Assembly: GCA_964406735.1 (NCBI GenBank)
Contig: CAYOSU010000001.1
Coordinates: 62,001 to 126,000, forward strand
Source of the DNA: CAYOSU01 sp964406735
GTDB taxonomy: Bacteria > Bacillota > Clostridia > Christensenellales > CAMQZB01
Direction: 5' to 3'
Length of the DNA stretch: 64,000 nucleotides
How positions within the stretch are numbered: position 1 is the stretch's first letter; each line of letters begins with the position of its first letter. The notes under the pieces were generated by a model. It did not search any database and was not told the origin of the DNA. It worked only from the letters and a program-made list of their open reading frames with translations. A program made the translations under genes and the position numbers. Shown one piece after another: positions 42,274 to 51,126 of this stretch.

Positions 42274-44013
42274 ATGAAAATGTTAAAAACAAGATGGAGC
42301 GAAAAGGTAGAAAGCGTACCGTTCAACGAATATCCTCGTCCGCAGTTTGAAAGAGACAGCTTTTTCAACCTGAACGGCAAGTGGGATTATGCAATAAACG
42401 ACGGGGAACTGCCTGAACTGTATGACGGCGAGATCTTAGTGCCTTTTTCTCCCGAGAGCTATCTTTCGGGCGTTGAAAGAACGCTATCGCCCGATAAAAC
42501 GTTGTGGTATAGGCGAACCTTTGCTTTACCAGACGGCTTTAATAAAGGCCGTGTAATAATAAATTTCGGCGCTGTAGACCAAATTTGCGAGGTCTTTATA
42601 AACGGTGTAAAGATCGGCGAGAACGACGGCGGCTATTATCCGTTCTCATTTGACGTGACGGAAAATATCAAGCCCGAGAACGAGATAATAGTTAAAGTCG
42701 TTGACTTAACTGATACCTCGTATAGGGAAACGGGCAAGCAACGTTTCGCAAGGGGCGGCATTTGGTATACTCCTCAGTCGGGGATCTGGCAGACTGTATG
42801 GATTGAGAGCGTCCCCGAAAAATACGTAAAAAGCGTCAAGATGATCCCGTCGTACGAAAATGGCGAAGTCGAGCTTGAATTTGATAAGACTTGCGAAGGG
42901 ATCGTCAAAGTGAAAGCATTTTTTGACGGCAAAGAGGTCGCTTGCGGCGAGGACAATTGCAAAATAATGCTTAAAATAGAGGACAAAAAGCCGTGGTCGC
43001 CGGAAGAGCCAAATCTTTACGACCTTGAAATAGAGTATGGTGACGACAAGATAAAAAGCTACTTTGCACTCAGGGATGTTTGCGTCAAAACGGCAAGCGA
43101 CGGCAAAAAGCGCATTTTTCTCAACGGCAAGCCTTATTTTATGCACGGACTTCTCGACCAAGGTTATTGGAGCGACGGACTTTATACGCCCCCTTGCGAG
43201 GAAGCGTTCGTATACGATATAAAGGTTGCCAAGGATTTAGGCTTCAATATGCTCAGAAAGCATATAAAGATAGAGCCTATGCGCTGGTACTACCTTTGCG
43301 ATAAGATGGGGATGCTCGTCTGGCAGGATATGATCTCGGGCGGAAGGCAGCCTTATTCGACGCTTTTCACCGTATACAACCAATTTTGCTACACCTGCCA
43401 TAAGGACGGAAAGTTTAATTACAGGCTATTCGGCAGAGAGAGCGAAGAGGGCAGGAATTATTACTACAAAAACCTGCACCGTATGATAGACCACCTGTAT
43501 AACGTTCCATCTATTGTCCTTTGGACGCCTTTTAACGAGGGCTGGGGACAGTTTGATGCAAAAAAGACGCTCGAAATAGTCAAAAAAGCCGATGGGACAC
43601 GACTTGTTGACCACGCAAGCGGATGGCACGACCAAGGCGTAGGGGATTTTAAGTCAACGCACATATACTTCCGTCCAGTAAGGATGCATACGGATAAGCG
43701 TGCATACATATTGACCGAGTTCGGTGGCTACACGCTGATGCTCCCCAAGCATTCTGTAAATCCCGATGAGGTGTTCGGGTATAAGACTATGGGGTCTGTC
43801 GAGCAGCTTAACGGCAAGGTAAAAACGCTTTTCGAGCGAGACGTTGTCAATAACATCAAAAAAGGAATGTGCTCGTCCGTTTACACGCAAGTGTCTGACG
43901 TTGAGGATGAGACGAACGGCGTTATGACCTACGACAGGGAGATAATAAAGCTTGACGAGGGCATAATGACGGAGATAGCTCGCAAAATAAAAGGCGAGTA
44001 TGAGAAGCTATAA
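42274..44013 (+). CDS. Glycoside hydrolase family 2 protein
   Basis: 579 residues with the GH2 order: jelly-roll sugar-binding domain (residues about 25-180, including WYRRTFALPDGF), immunoglobulin-like domain (180-275), then a TIM barrel. The acid/base is Glu422 in TPFNEGWGQFD and the nucleophile is Glu482 in ILTEFGGYTL. No signal peptide, so intracellular. Beta-galactosidase, beta-glucuronidase or a related exo-activity are all possible. The start follows AAGGGG. It sits after a DMT transporter with no sugar transporter next to it. Confidence 0.9.
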   Translation: MKMLKTRWSEKVESVPFNEYPRPQFERDSFFNLNGKWDYAINDGELPELYDGEILVPFSPESYLSGVERTLSPDKTLWYRRTFALPDGFNKGRVIINFGAVDQICEVFINGVKIGENDGGYYPFSFDVTENIKPENEIIVKVVDLTDTSYRETGKQRFARGGIWYTPQSGIWQTVWIESVPEKYVKSVKMIPSYENGEVELEFDKTCEGIVKVKAFFDGKEVACGEDNCKIMLKIEDKKPWSPEEPNLYDLEIEYGDDKIKSYFALRDVCVKTASDGKKRIFLNGKPYFMHGLLDQGYWSDGLYTPPCEEAFVYDIKVAKDLGFNMLRKHIKIEPMRWYYLCDKMGMLVWQDMISGGRQPYSTLFTVYNQFCYTCHKDGKFNYRLFGRESEEGRNYYYKNLHRMIDHLYNVPSIVLWTPFNEGWGQFDAKKTLEIVKKADGTRLVDHASGWHDQGVGDFKSTHIYFRPVRMHTDKRAYILTEFGGYTLMLPKHSVNPDEVFGYKTMGSVEQLNGKVKTLFERDVVNNIKKGMCSSVYTQVSDVEDETNGVMTYDREIIKLDEGIMTEIARKIKGEYEKL

Positions 44014-44085
44014 AAAGGAAAGAAAAAGGGAATCATAGGAAGAAAAGGCGCATAAAAAGCAAGTATCATTCGGAGGAAATAAAGG

Positions 44086-44829
44086 TTGTCAAGAGCGGCT
44101 ATTTTTTATCATGGATTTTTAACTGACGACAAGGATTTCGGAGATCTATACGACGGCGTAAGAGATAACTACGACGAAATAGTGAAATACGTCTTCCCGG
44201 GGCATCAAACGCCAAACGATTTTGCCCTTTTCACCGAAGAAGAAACCTTCAAAACTGCCGAAAAGGCGTACGACGATCTGAGGACTAAGTACGACGAGAT
44301 AGACGTATACGGCTTTTCTATGGGCGGAGCGATGGCAACGCATATAGCAAAGCTAAAAGATCCCGCAAGACTCGTTCTTCTTGCTCCTGCCAATAAGTAT
44401 TTGAACTTCACTTTTGTTTTCGAGCAGTTCAAGTATCAACTGAAGACCGCCTACGGACTTTTGAAAAAAACAGACAAGGAAAAGTACAAAGAGATAAAGA
44501 CTGCTCTTTCGGTATATTTTGCAAACGACCGCAAGGGCTGGTCGATATTCGTAAGGCAGCTTTTCCCAAACTATACGCACCACACGCTTTCGACCTTTTC
44601 AAAGATAATCAAGCATTGTAACGACGGTTTGACGACGATATCGCAACCGACGCTCATAATATGGGGAAAGCTCGATCAATTCGTTCCGTACGAGTCGATA
44701 AAGTACCTGTCCGATATGTGTGAAAGTCAAACTTCACGAGTAAAGATATATGACGATATAAGCCATCTAATGTTATACGGAGAAAACGCAAAGGAGGTAA
44801 TCGACGAGGTGGTCGATTTTATAAAATGA
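44086..44829 (+). CDS. Alpha/beta hydrolase
   Basis: 247 residues. Serine hydrolase fold: oxyanion region YHGFLTDD, nucleophile elbow GFSMGGA with Ser78, Asp197 in KLDQFVP and His227 in SHLML complete the triad. The start is a TTG at 44086 with GGAGG 9 bases upstream; no in-frame ATG gives the conserved first strand. It overlaps the next gene by ATGA. Substrate unknown; co-translation with a two-domain acetyltransferase and a radical SAM enzyme suggests one pathway. Confidence 0.85.
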   Translation: MSRAAIFYHGFLTDDKDFGDLYDGVRDNYDEIVKYVFPGHQTPNDFALFTEEETFKTAEKAYDDLRTKYDEIDVYGFSMGGAMATHIAKLKDPARLVLLAPANKYLNFTFVFEQFKYQLKTAYGLLKKTDKEKYKEIKTALSVYFANDRKGWSIFVRQLFPNYTHHTLSTFSKIIKHCNDGLTTISQPTLIIWGKLDQFVPYESIKYLSDMCESQTSRVKIYDDISHLMLYGENAKEVIDEVVDFIK

Positions 44830-45776
44830 ACACGAAAATATTGAATTTATATAGGGAGTGCTTTCCTGAGGATTCTGACGAATATTCGTTCTTCTATATT
44901 GCAAAAAAAGCAAAAGAAGAGAACGTATATTCATTTACCGAAAACGGCGAGCCCGTTTCAATGCTTATTGCATTGGATAATACGCTAAGCATTGGCGGAA
45001 AAACGATAGAATGCCCGTTTTTTGCAGCCGTATGCACTAAGCCGATACATAGAAAGAGAGGTTTGGCAAGAAAGCTCATATTAAAGACGATGGAAGAGCT
45101 GAAAGAGCGTGGAGTAGCCGCAGTTTCACTGTACCCCGAAAATGCGAAGTTTTATGAGCCTCTTGGCTTTACTACTTACGCTTACACCAACGGCTATTCG
45201 ATAAAGGACGCTTCCTTTGACGCAACGGTCGATATTTCCGTCAAGGATGCAGAAAAAATGCTTGAAATATACGACGCTTTTGCAAAAAAATATTACGTTC
45301 ACGAAAAAAGAACGGTAGAAACTATGCGCAATAGAATTGAGGAGTTTTTGCTTGAAGGTCGTGCCGTCGAATGCAAAAAAGGGGATGAGATAAAGGCATA
45401 TGCGCTGTATTTCGATCCTAACGACATCGAAGAAGTGATATGTTCTGACGAGTTCTATATAGACAAGCTCGGCATATCCAACTACCGCAAACCTACGGAG
45501 TTTGGTAGAGGAGAAAGCATGATAAGAGTTCTCGACGTTAAGAAATTTTTGGAAAGCATAGGCTACGTCGACGGATTTGAGATAGACCTAAAGGTCAAGG
45601 TTACGGACGAAGTCATGCCGCAGAATACTTGCGTAATAAAATGGACGGTCAAAAACGGAACGGCGACGGTCGATACGTTGCCAGAAGATGCCGAATATGA
45701 TATCGATTACCTGCTCCCCGATCTCGTATCTACTGTAATGAGAAGCGGCATCAATCTTGCATTGCTTAAATATTGA
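44826..45776 (+). CDS. Eis-like GNAT acetyltransferase with C-terminal SCP2-like domain
   Basis: 316 residues. The N-terminal GNAT domain shows VCTKPIHRKRGLARKLIL (acetyl-CoA loop RKRGLA) and LYPENAKFYEPLGF. A second degenerate GNAT-like part follows, and the last 100 residues (EIDLKVKVTDEVMPQN onward) look like the SCP2-like domain of Eis-type enzymes. Members acetylate lysines or aminoglycoside amines; the natural substrate here is unknown. Overlaps both neighbours by 4 and 1 bases, implying tight coupling. Confidence 0.78.
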   Translation: MNTKILNLYRECFPEDSDEYSFFYIAKKAKEENVYSFTENGEPVSMLIALDNTLSIGGKTIECPFFAAVCTKPIHRKRGLARKLILKTMEELKERGVAAVSLYPENAKFYEPLGFTTYAYTNGYSIKDASFDATVDISVKDAEKMLEIYDAFAKKYYVHEKRTVETMRNRIEEFLLEGRAVECKKGDEIKAYALYFDPNDIEEVICSDEFYIDKLGISNYRKPTEFGRGESMIRVLDVKKFLESIGYVDGFEIDLKVKVTDEVMPQNTCVIKWTVKNGTATVDTLPEDAEYDIDYLLPDLVSTVMRSGINLALLKY

Positions 45777-46594
45777 TGTATAACAAAGCGTACGTAGAAA
45801 TAATAAATACCTGTAATCTGTCCTGCTCGTTTTGCCCAAAAACGAAGAGAAAGCCTCGTGCGATGTCCGTCGAGGAGTTTTCTTGCGTCTTAGACAAGGT
45901 AATGCCTCTTACGAAGTATGTTTACCTTCACGTCGTTGGCGAGCCTACTACGCATCCTCAATTTGAGAAGATAATACAGGCCGGCAACGTAAAGGGCGCA
46001 AAGATAACGGTAACCACCAACGGTACGAAGCTCGAACGGTTATATAACGCCGTTAAGGACGACCCGATATATAAGGTAAACGTCTCGCTCACGATGATAG
46101 GCGGCAACGAAGTAGATGTAAAAGAGTACGTCGAGAGCGTCGCAAAATACGCAAAGCTTCTTTCGTCTATCGGCGTTATCGTCGTATTAAGGCTTTGGAA
46201 TAAGGGCGGCAACGACTGCAAAAACGGCGACGCAATAGCCGTTTTGCGTGAGAATTTTGGCGATTTTGCGTTCAGTGATAAAGGCAGCGTCAAGATAAGC
46301 GAAAGGCTTTACGTCGAGGGCGACGACGCCTTTGAATGGGACAGCGAAGAGGAAAAAGAAAGCGGCTTTTGTATGGCGTTAAAGGATCAATTCGGCGTGC
46401 TTTCAGATGGGACTGTCGTTCCGTGTTGCATAGACCACGACGGCGAGATCAATTTGGGCAATGCCTTTACCGAGGACTTAGGAGAGATACTCAAAAGCGA
46501 GCGAGCCGTCGCATTAAGAGAAGGATTAAAGAGAAGAGTACTCGTAGAGGAACGGTGTAAGCATTGCGGCTTCAACGCAAAGTTTGATAAATAG
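45776..46594 (+). CDS. Radical SAM protein with SPASM-like C-terminal cysteines
   Basis: 272 residues. The [4Fe-4S] SAM motif CNLSCSFC uses Cys13, Cys17 and Cys20; VGEPTTHPQF and VTTNGTKL are the GGE and following strand regions. C-terminal cysteines CMALKDQFGVLSDGTVVPCC and CKHCGF suggest an auxiliary cluster of SPASM or Twitch type. Such enzymes often modify peptides or act in cofactor and sugar chemistry; no precursor peptide gene was seen next to it. The start overlaps the preceding stop (TGATG). Confidence 0.85.
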   Translation: MYNKAYVEIINTCNLSCSFCPKTKRKPRAMSVEEFSCVLDKVMPLTKYVYLHVVGEPTTHPQFEKIIQAGNVKGAKITVTTNGTKLERLYNAVKDDPIYKVNVSLTMIGGNEVDVKEYVESVAKYAKLLSSIGVIVVLRLWNKGGNDCKNGDAIAVLRENFGDFAFSDKGSVKISERLYVEGDDAFEWDSEEEKESGFCMALKDQFGVLSDGTVVPCCIDHDGEINLGNAFTEDLGEILKSERAVALREGLKRRVLVEERCKHCGFNAKFDK

Positions 46595-46615
46595 CGAATG
46601 TATTATTTCGCTTTT
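46593..46615 (+). terminator. Weak terminator after radical SAM gene
   Basis: 6-bp stem 46593-46598/46607-46612, loop of 8, four Ts. Confidence 0.4.
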
Positions 46616-46620
46616 GCCTA

Positions 46621-46649
46621 TTGCAAACAGAGAAAAGAGCGTGTATAAT
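46621..46649 (+). promoter_or_regulatory. Promoter of small membrane protein gene
   Basis: TTGCAA (46621-46626), 17 bp, TATAAT (46644-46649). Leader of about 80 bases. Confidence 0.7.
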
Positions 46650-46735
46650 TATGAAAACGGAACGGTTGCTTTGCGCTTGACTTAAACGCAAGAGATAGGC
46701 TGCGACCGCTTCGAATATTAAAAGGAGAAATACTA

Positions 46736-47026
46736 ATGAAAAAATTCTTATCGTTCATCGGCGGTCTTTTAGCGTTCTTAACCGTCATCATGTATGCGGT
46801 ATTGTTCGTCAATTCCGTATGGTCATTCCTTCCTGCAACGGCAGTTTCGTTCATGGAAGGAATAAAATTCTTTGCAGTACTAGTCGTATGCGGCATAACG
46901 GGGCTTGAATTTGCGTTCGGCACGAGAAGCAAATTCCTCGTATTCCTTTTCATTTTGATACTTGCAGTCGTAGTGATCTTCATGTTCTTCCCGGGCGTTC
47001 TCGCATCGGTAGGAATCGTTGCTTAA
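46736..47026 (+). CDS. Small three-TM membrane protein
   Basis: 96 residues with three hydrophobic segments (about 5-26, 40-60, 67-90) and almost no soluble part. AAAGGAG precedes the ATG by 9 bases; it has its own promoter and terminator, so it is a real monocistronic gene. No family recognised and no catalytic residues evident. Confidence 0.65.
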   Translation: MKKFLSFIGGLLAFLTVIMYAVLFVNSVWSFLPATAVSFMEGIKFFAVLVVCGITGLEFAFGTRSKFLVFLFILILAVVVIFMFFPGVLASVGIVA

Positions 47027-47050
47027 AACGAAGTAAAGAAAGTATAAATA

Positions 47051-47078
47051 GCCTTCCGATTTTCAGGAAGGCTTTTTT
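47051..47078 (+). terminator. Terminator after small membrane protein gene
   Basis: 7-bp GC-rich stem 47051-47057/47066-47072 followed by six Ts. Confidence 0.88.
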
Positions 47079-47133
47079 GTTTGCTTAGGTGGGTATTAAA
47101 TAGGACAAGGACGGATAAATGCAGAAAAAACTA

Positions 47134-47162
47134 ATGACAAAGAGCGAAACTTGTGGTATACT
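47134..47162 (+). promoter_or_regulatory. Promoter of mrnC operon, leaderless layout
   Basis: ATGACA (47134-47139), 17 bp, TATACT (47157-47162) with TGG before the -10. The start codon follows the -10 by 9 bases. Confidence 0.65.
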
Positions 47163-47171
47163 AACTATATT

Positions 47172-47582
47172 ATGGACGAGTATAACGTTTTTAACGAAAC
47201 ACCTATGACAGAAAAGAGGGCGAGAGAGTGCAATCCGCAGGTGCTGGCGTTTGTCGGCGATGCGGTGCATACTCTATATATCCGCACGAAGCTTTGCGAA
47301 GCGTCAACAGCAAAAAGCAACGCCCTTCACAGGATGACGGCGTCTCACGTTAAAGCGAGCGCACAGTCCGAGAAGATAGAGAGAATATTCGATAAACTTA
47401 CCGAAGAGGAGCAATACTATTACAAGCGTGGTCGAAACGCTCATACTGGAGCGACGGCAAAGAATGCAACGGTTGTTGAATACCGCAAAGCGAGCGGCTT
47501 CGAGGCGCTTTTAGGGTATTTGTACCTGACGGGAAAGTACGAAAGAATGAAAGAAATTCTTGACTTAAGCGAGGAGGAATAA
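47172..47582 (+). CDS. mrnC: Mini-ribonuclease III
   Basis: 136 residues. RNase III catalytic fold without the dsRNA-binding domain; in Bacillus it matures 23S rRNA ends. NPQVLAFVGDAVHTLYIR carries the catalytic acidic patch and FEALLGYLYLTG the second half of the site. ATG 47172 is used because it gives the conserved N-terminus; there is no Shine-Dalgarno site and transcription probably starts at or next to the ATG. The thyX start is 1 base after the stop. Gene order mrnC-thyX-rlmB-sigH matches other Firmicutes. Confidence 0.93.
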   Translation: MDEYNVFNETPMTEKRARECNPQVLAFVGDAVHTLYIRTKLCEASTAKSNALHRMTASHVKASAQSEKIERIFDKLTEEEQYYYKRGRNAHTGATAKNATVVEYRKASGFEALLGYLYLTGKYERMKEILDLSEEE

Positions 47583-47583
47583 T

Positions 47584-48312
47584 ATGGCTAAGGTATGCCC
47601 AAAGGTAACGTTACTTGAATACACCCCCAATCCCGATAAGACCGTCGCATTAGCGGCGAAGCTCTGCTATTCGGATTCCGATATAGAGGGACTTAAAGAG
47701 AAGATAGACGAAAAAGAACAGGCGAAATTCTTAGAAAAATTGACCAGTTTTTCTCATTATTCGCCCGTCGAGCACGCATCGTTCACGTTCGGCATAGAGG
47801 GCGTTTCCCGTGCGTTCTTGGCGCAGATAACGAGGCACAGGATAGCGTCGTTTTCCGTAAAGAGCCAAAGGTACGTCGGGGCAAAAGAGGACTTCAACTT
47901 CATAATTCCCCCGGCTATTGAAGCCTTGGGCGAGGATGCCGTCAAGGAATACGAAGAAGAGATGAGAACGATCGGCGGTTGGTACGCAAAGTGGCAGGAA
48001 AAGCTCGGCGGCAACAAGGAGTCTTCTAACGAGGACGCAAGATTCGTTTTTCCCAACGCCGCAGAGACGAAGATGGTAATGACGATGAACGCAAGAGAAT
48101 TGAGGCATTTCTTCTCGCTTCGTTGCTGCAACAGAGCGCAGTGGGAGATAAGAGAGGTCGCTTGGCAGATGTTGAAGCTTTGCAAAGATGTCGCACCCGC
48201 ACTTTTCTCGGGAGCAGGACCGTCCTGCGTAAGCGGCAGATGCCAAGAGGGTGCAAAGACTTGCGGCAAGATGCTCGAAGTCAAGGAAAAATACGAGACG
48301 TTAAATAAATGA
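47584..48312 (+). CDS. thyX: Flavin-dependent thymidylate synthase ThyX
   Basis: 242 residues. Makes dTMP from dUMP using FAD and methylene-THF. The signature RHRIASFSVKSQRY (from Arg84) is the ThyX motif with an S-V-K variant at the N-E positions. ELRHFFSLRCCNRAQWEIRE near residue 163 provides further dUMP and FAD contacts. Shine-Dalgarno GGAGGAA overlaps the end of mrnC. Suggests the organism may lack ThyA, which cannot be tested here. Confidence 0.95.
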   Translation: MAKVCPKVTLLEYTPNPDKTVALAAKLCYSDSDIEGLKEKIDEKEQAKFLEKLTSFSHYSPVEHASFTFGIEGVSRAFLAQITRHRIASFSVKSQRYVGAKEDFNFIIPPAIEALGEDAVKEYEEEMRTIGGWYAKWQEKLGGNKESSNEDARFVFPNAAETKMVMTMNARELRHFFSLRCCNRAQWEIREVAWQMLKLCKDVAPALFSGAGPSCVSGRCQEGAKTCGKMLEVKEKYETLNK

Positions 48313-48325
48313 TTCGGAGATACAT

Positions 48326-49048
48326 ATGAAAATAGAAGGAAGAAACGCGATAACCGAAGCGTTAAGGTCGGGAAAGACGATAGATAAAGTGCTCGTGGCG
48401 GAGGGCAACACGGACGGCTCTGCAAAGGTACTTTTTGCAAAATTAAAGGATGCCAAGATAAAGATACAGGTCTGCAAGAGGAACGTTCTCGATAAAGAGA
48501 GCGAAACAGGCAGACATCAGGGCTTTATCGCTTATGCGACCGATTTCGTATATTCCGAGGTGTCGGAGATACTTGAAGCCGCTAGAGAGCGCAATGAAAG
48601 CCCATTTATAGTAGTTCTCGACAGTCTTGAAGACCCCCATAACCTTGGAAGTATCATGAGATCTGCCGAGATATTCGGCGCCCACGGCATAATAATAGGC
48701 AAGCACCGCTCGGTCTCCGTCAACGACACCGTAATAAGGGTCTCTGAGGGCGCTTCCGAATACGTCAAGGTCGCAAGGGTAACCAATATCACAAATACGC
48801 TTGAAGAGCTCAAAAAAGAGGGGCTTTGGGTAATAGGCGTAGATATGAAGGGCGAAGACATCAGAACGTCCGATATGACGGGCGGCATAGCGTTAGTCGT
48901 AGGTGGCGAGGGCAACGGAATTTCTCCGATCGTCAGAAAAGCGTGCGACAAGGTGGTATCTATTCCCATGCACGGCAAGATAAACTCGCTCAACGCATCC
49001 GTTGCCGCGGGAATTGCGCTTTACGAGAGCGCAAAGGGCAGGTATTGA
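48326..49048 (+). CDS. rlmB: 23S rRNA 2'-O-methyltransferase RlmB family
   Basis: 240 residues, SPOUT superfamily with a trefoil-knot SAM site. N-terminal RNA-binding domain KIEGRNAITEAL, then motif 1 NLGSIMRSAEIFG, motif 2 LVVGGEGNGIS and motif 3 IPMHGKINSLNAS. RlmB methylates G2251 of 23S rRNA in E. coli; Firmicute members near cysS/mrnC are annotated the same. The stop TGA overlaps the sigH start. Confidence 0.92.
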   Translation: MKIEGRNAITEALRSGKTIDKVLVAEGNTDGSAKVLFAKLKDAKIKIQVCKRNVLDKESETGRHQGFIAYATDFVYSEVSEILEAARERNESPFIVVLDSLEDPHNLGSIMRSAEIFGAHGIIIGKHRSVSVNDTVIRVSEGASEYVKVARVTNITNTLEELKKEGLWVIGVDMKGEDIRTSDMTGGIALVVGGEGNGISPIVRKACDKVVSIPMHGKINSLNASVAAGIALYESAKGRY

Positions 49049-49617
49049 TGGACTACGGGAAGTACGGCGACAACGAGCTTGTAGCTTTATCCCGAACGGA
49101 CGATACCGCTTTAGAGGAGCTTTTGATGCGCCATAAGGGCATGGTAAAAGCCCTTGCCAGGCGTTATTACGTCAACGGCGGCGACGTCGAGGATCTCATT
49201 TCCGAGGGTATGATAGGGCTTTGCAAGGCAGTACGCTCCTTTGAAGAGGGAAGCGGTGCAAGCTTTACGACGTATGCGTACCTGATAGTCAATCGAGACA
49301 TGATAAACGCCGTAAAAAAACATGCTTCGCAGAAGAACGAGCCACTCAATAATGCGTTGCCGATACGTGACGCAGAGATAGAGAGCGGTGGCGTAGATCC
49401 CGAAGAACCCGTACTTTTCGAAGACGATAACAAGCGTCTTAACGAGAGGCTGAAAGCCATTCTCAGTTCGCTTGAATACGAGGTAATACTAAGCTATCTT
49501 GACGGCTTGTCATACTCAGAGATAGCCGAAAAGCTCAAGGTGTCGCAAAAATCGGTAGATAACGCTCTTTCACGGGCGAAGAAAAAAATAGCAGAAAATT
49601 TAGGGGAGCAGGAATAA
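49048..49617 (+). CDS. sigH: RNA polymerase sigma factor, SigH/sigma-30 type
   Basis: 189 residues, sigma-70 family without region 1. Region 2 is DVEDLISEGMIGLCKAVRSF (promoter -10 recognition and core binding) and region 4 is YSEIAEKLKVSQKSVDNALS (helix-turn-helix for -35). Position after rlmB is that of sigH in Bacillus and Clostridium, where it directs early sporulation and competence genes. The start overlaps the rlmB stop by one base; dnaX begins 1 base after its stop. Whether this organism sporulates cannot be judged. Confidence 0.88.
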   Translation: MDYGKYGDNELVALSRTDDTALEELLMRHKGMVKALARRYYVNGGDVEDLISEGMIGLCKAVRSFEEGSGASFTTYAYLIVNRDMINAVKKHASQKNEPLNNALPIRDAEIESGGVDPEEPVLFEDDNKRLNERLKAILSSLEYEVILSYLDGLSYSEIAEKLKVSQKSVDNALSRAKKKIAENLGEQE

Positions 49618-49618
49618 T

Positions 49619-51121
49619 ATGTCGTATCTTGCGTTATACAGAAAATATAGACCGACGGACTTTGATTCCGTTATCGGGCAGGAACATATAACCACCACCT
49701 TAAAAAATCAGATAAAGACGGGCAGGGCAGGACATGCGTACCTATTCACCGGAACACGCGGAACGGGCAAGACGACCGTTGCGAAGATATTTGCAAGAGC
49801 TGTCAACTGCCTTGATCCTATTGGCGGAAGCCCTTGCGGCAAATGCAAAATGTGTGAGATGCTGTCAAGACCCGAGGCAGTCGATATAATCGAGCTCGAT
49901 GCTGCGTCAAACAACGGCGTTGACGATTTGAGAAATCTTCTCGACAACGTAGCGTTCCAGCCTGCAGTAGGCAGATATAAGGTATATATCATCGACGAGG
50001 TCCATATGCTTTCGATAAACGCCTTCAATGCGCTGTTAAAAACGCTTGAAGAACCGCCAAAGCACGTTATATTCATTCTTGCGACGACCGAAGTGCAGAA
50101 GATCCCTGCGACCATACTTTCAAGGTGCATGCGCTTTGACTTCAAACTTATATCCACCGAGCGCATATACGAGAATATCAAGCGTATCTACGCCGAGATA
50201 GGCAAGGATGCGGAAGATGAAGCAATATATGCGATAGCAAAGGCAGGCGAGGGAAGTATGCGAGACGCACTCTCGATAGCCGATATGTGCATTGCCGTTA
50301 CGGACGGAAAACTCACATACGACAAGGTTTCTGAGACCGTAGGTAACTTATCGAGAGAGAGCCTGTTTGCTCTTTATAATAGCCTGATAAGCGGCGACGG
50401 CGCAGGTGTATTTGCGGCAGTAGGCGAGTTCGTAAAGCAAGGCAAGAATATTCCGATAGTCGCAAGAGACATCGCTTCGTTGTTCAGAGACCTGTTGTAC
50501 GTGAAATATACGGGGAATGCTGACGGATTGAAACTGCCGAGCGAGATAAAAGAGAAAATGGAAGAGCTTTCGGCGGCGGCAAGCACACAATACTTGCTCA
50601 GAGGTCTTGACGTGTTAAACGAGCTTGACGGCAAACTGAGGAGCAGCCTTTCGCAGAGAATACTTCTCGAGACTGCGCTTTTGAAGCTTGCCGACGTCAA
50701 GAACGATTTATCCGTATCTGCTCTCAATAGGCGTATTGCGATGCTTGAAAACGGCAAGGTAGTAGTTCCGCTCAAGCCCGTTCAGGAGAACGCTGAAAGC
50801 GAAAAGACGGAGCTTTCTCCGAGCGTTGTCAAGGCAAATATGATAGGCGAGCTTCGCCGTCAAGGCGAGAGAATAGCGTTTGCCGCAATGACCCACACTG
50901 AGTGCGAGGTAGACGATAAAAAGGTCAGGGTAATGTGCCAAAGTGCGGATTCTGCCAAGGTGTTGCGAGAAAAGAGTGAGCTTCTTTGCGGAGCAGTCAG
51001 GCGCATAGGTATAACGGAAGTTGAATTTGCGGTCAAGCAAAAAGAAGACACGAGTGAAGAACAAAAAAAAATAAATAAGGCGAAGGCTCTTTCGGGAGAT
51101 ATGCTTGAAATAAAGGAGTAA
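49619..51121 (+). CDS. dnaX: DNA polymerase III subunit gamma/tau
   Basis: 500 residues, clamp-loader ATPase. Walker A GTRGTGKT (45-52), zinc site Cys64, Cys73, Cys76, Cys79, Walker B YIIDEVHML and sensor 1 near LATTEVQKIP. The C-terminal part is the short Gram-positive tau form. Followed by ybaB and recR as in most bacteria, and co-transcribed with the mrnC block here. Confidence 0.96.
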   Translation: MSYLALYRKYRPTDFDSVIGQEHITTTLKNQIKTGRAGHAYLFTGTRGTGKTTVAKIFARAVNCLDPIGGSPCGKCKMCEMLSRPEAVDIIELDAASNNGVDDLRNLLDNVAFQPAVGRYKVYIIDEVHMLSINAFNALLKTLEEPPKHVIFILATTEVQKIPATILSRCMRFDFKLISTERIYENIKRIYAEIGKDAEDEAIYAIAKAGEGSMRDALSIADMCIAVTDGKLTYDKVSETVGNLSRESLFALYNSLISGDGAGVFAAVGEFVKQGKNIPIVARDIASLFRDLLYVKYTGNADGLKLPSEIKEKMEELSAAASTQYLLRGLDVLNELDGKLRSSLSQRILLETALLKLADVKNDLSVSALNRRIAMLENGKVVVPLKPVQENAESEKTELSPSVVKANMIGELRRQGERIAFAAMTHTECEVDDKKVRVMCQSADSAKVLREKSELLCGAVRRIGITEVEFAVKQKEDTSEEQKKINKAKALSGDMLEIKE

Positions 51122-51126
51122 AGACA

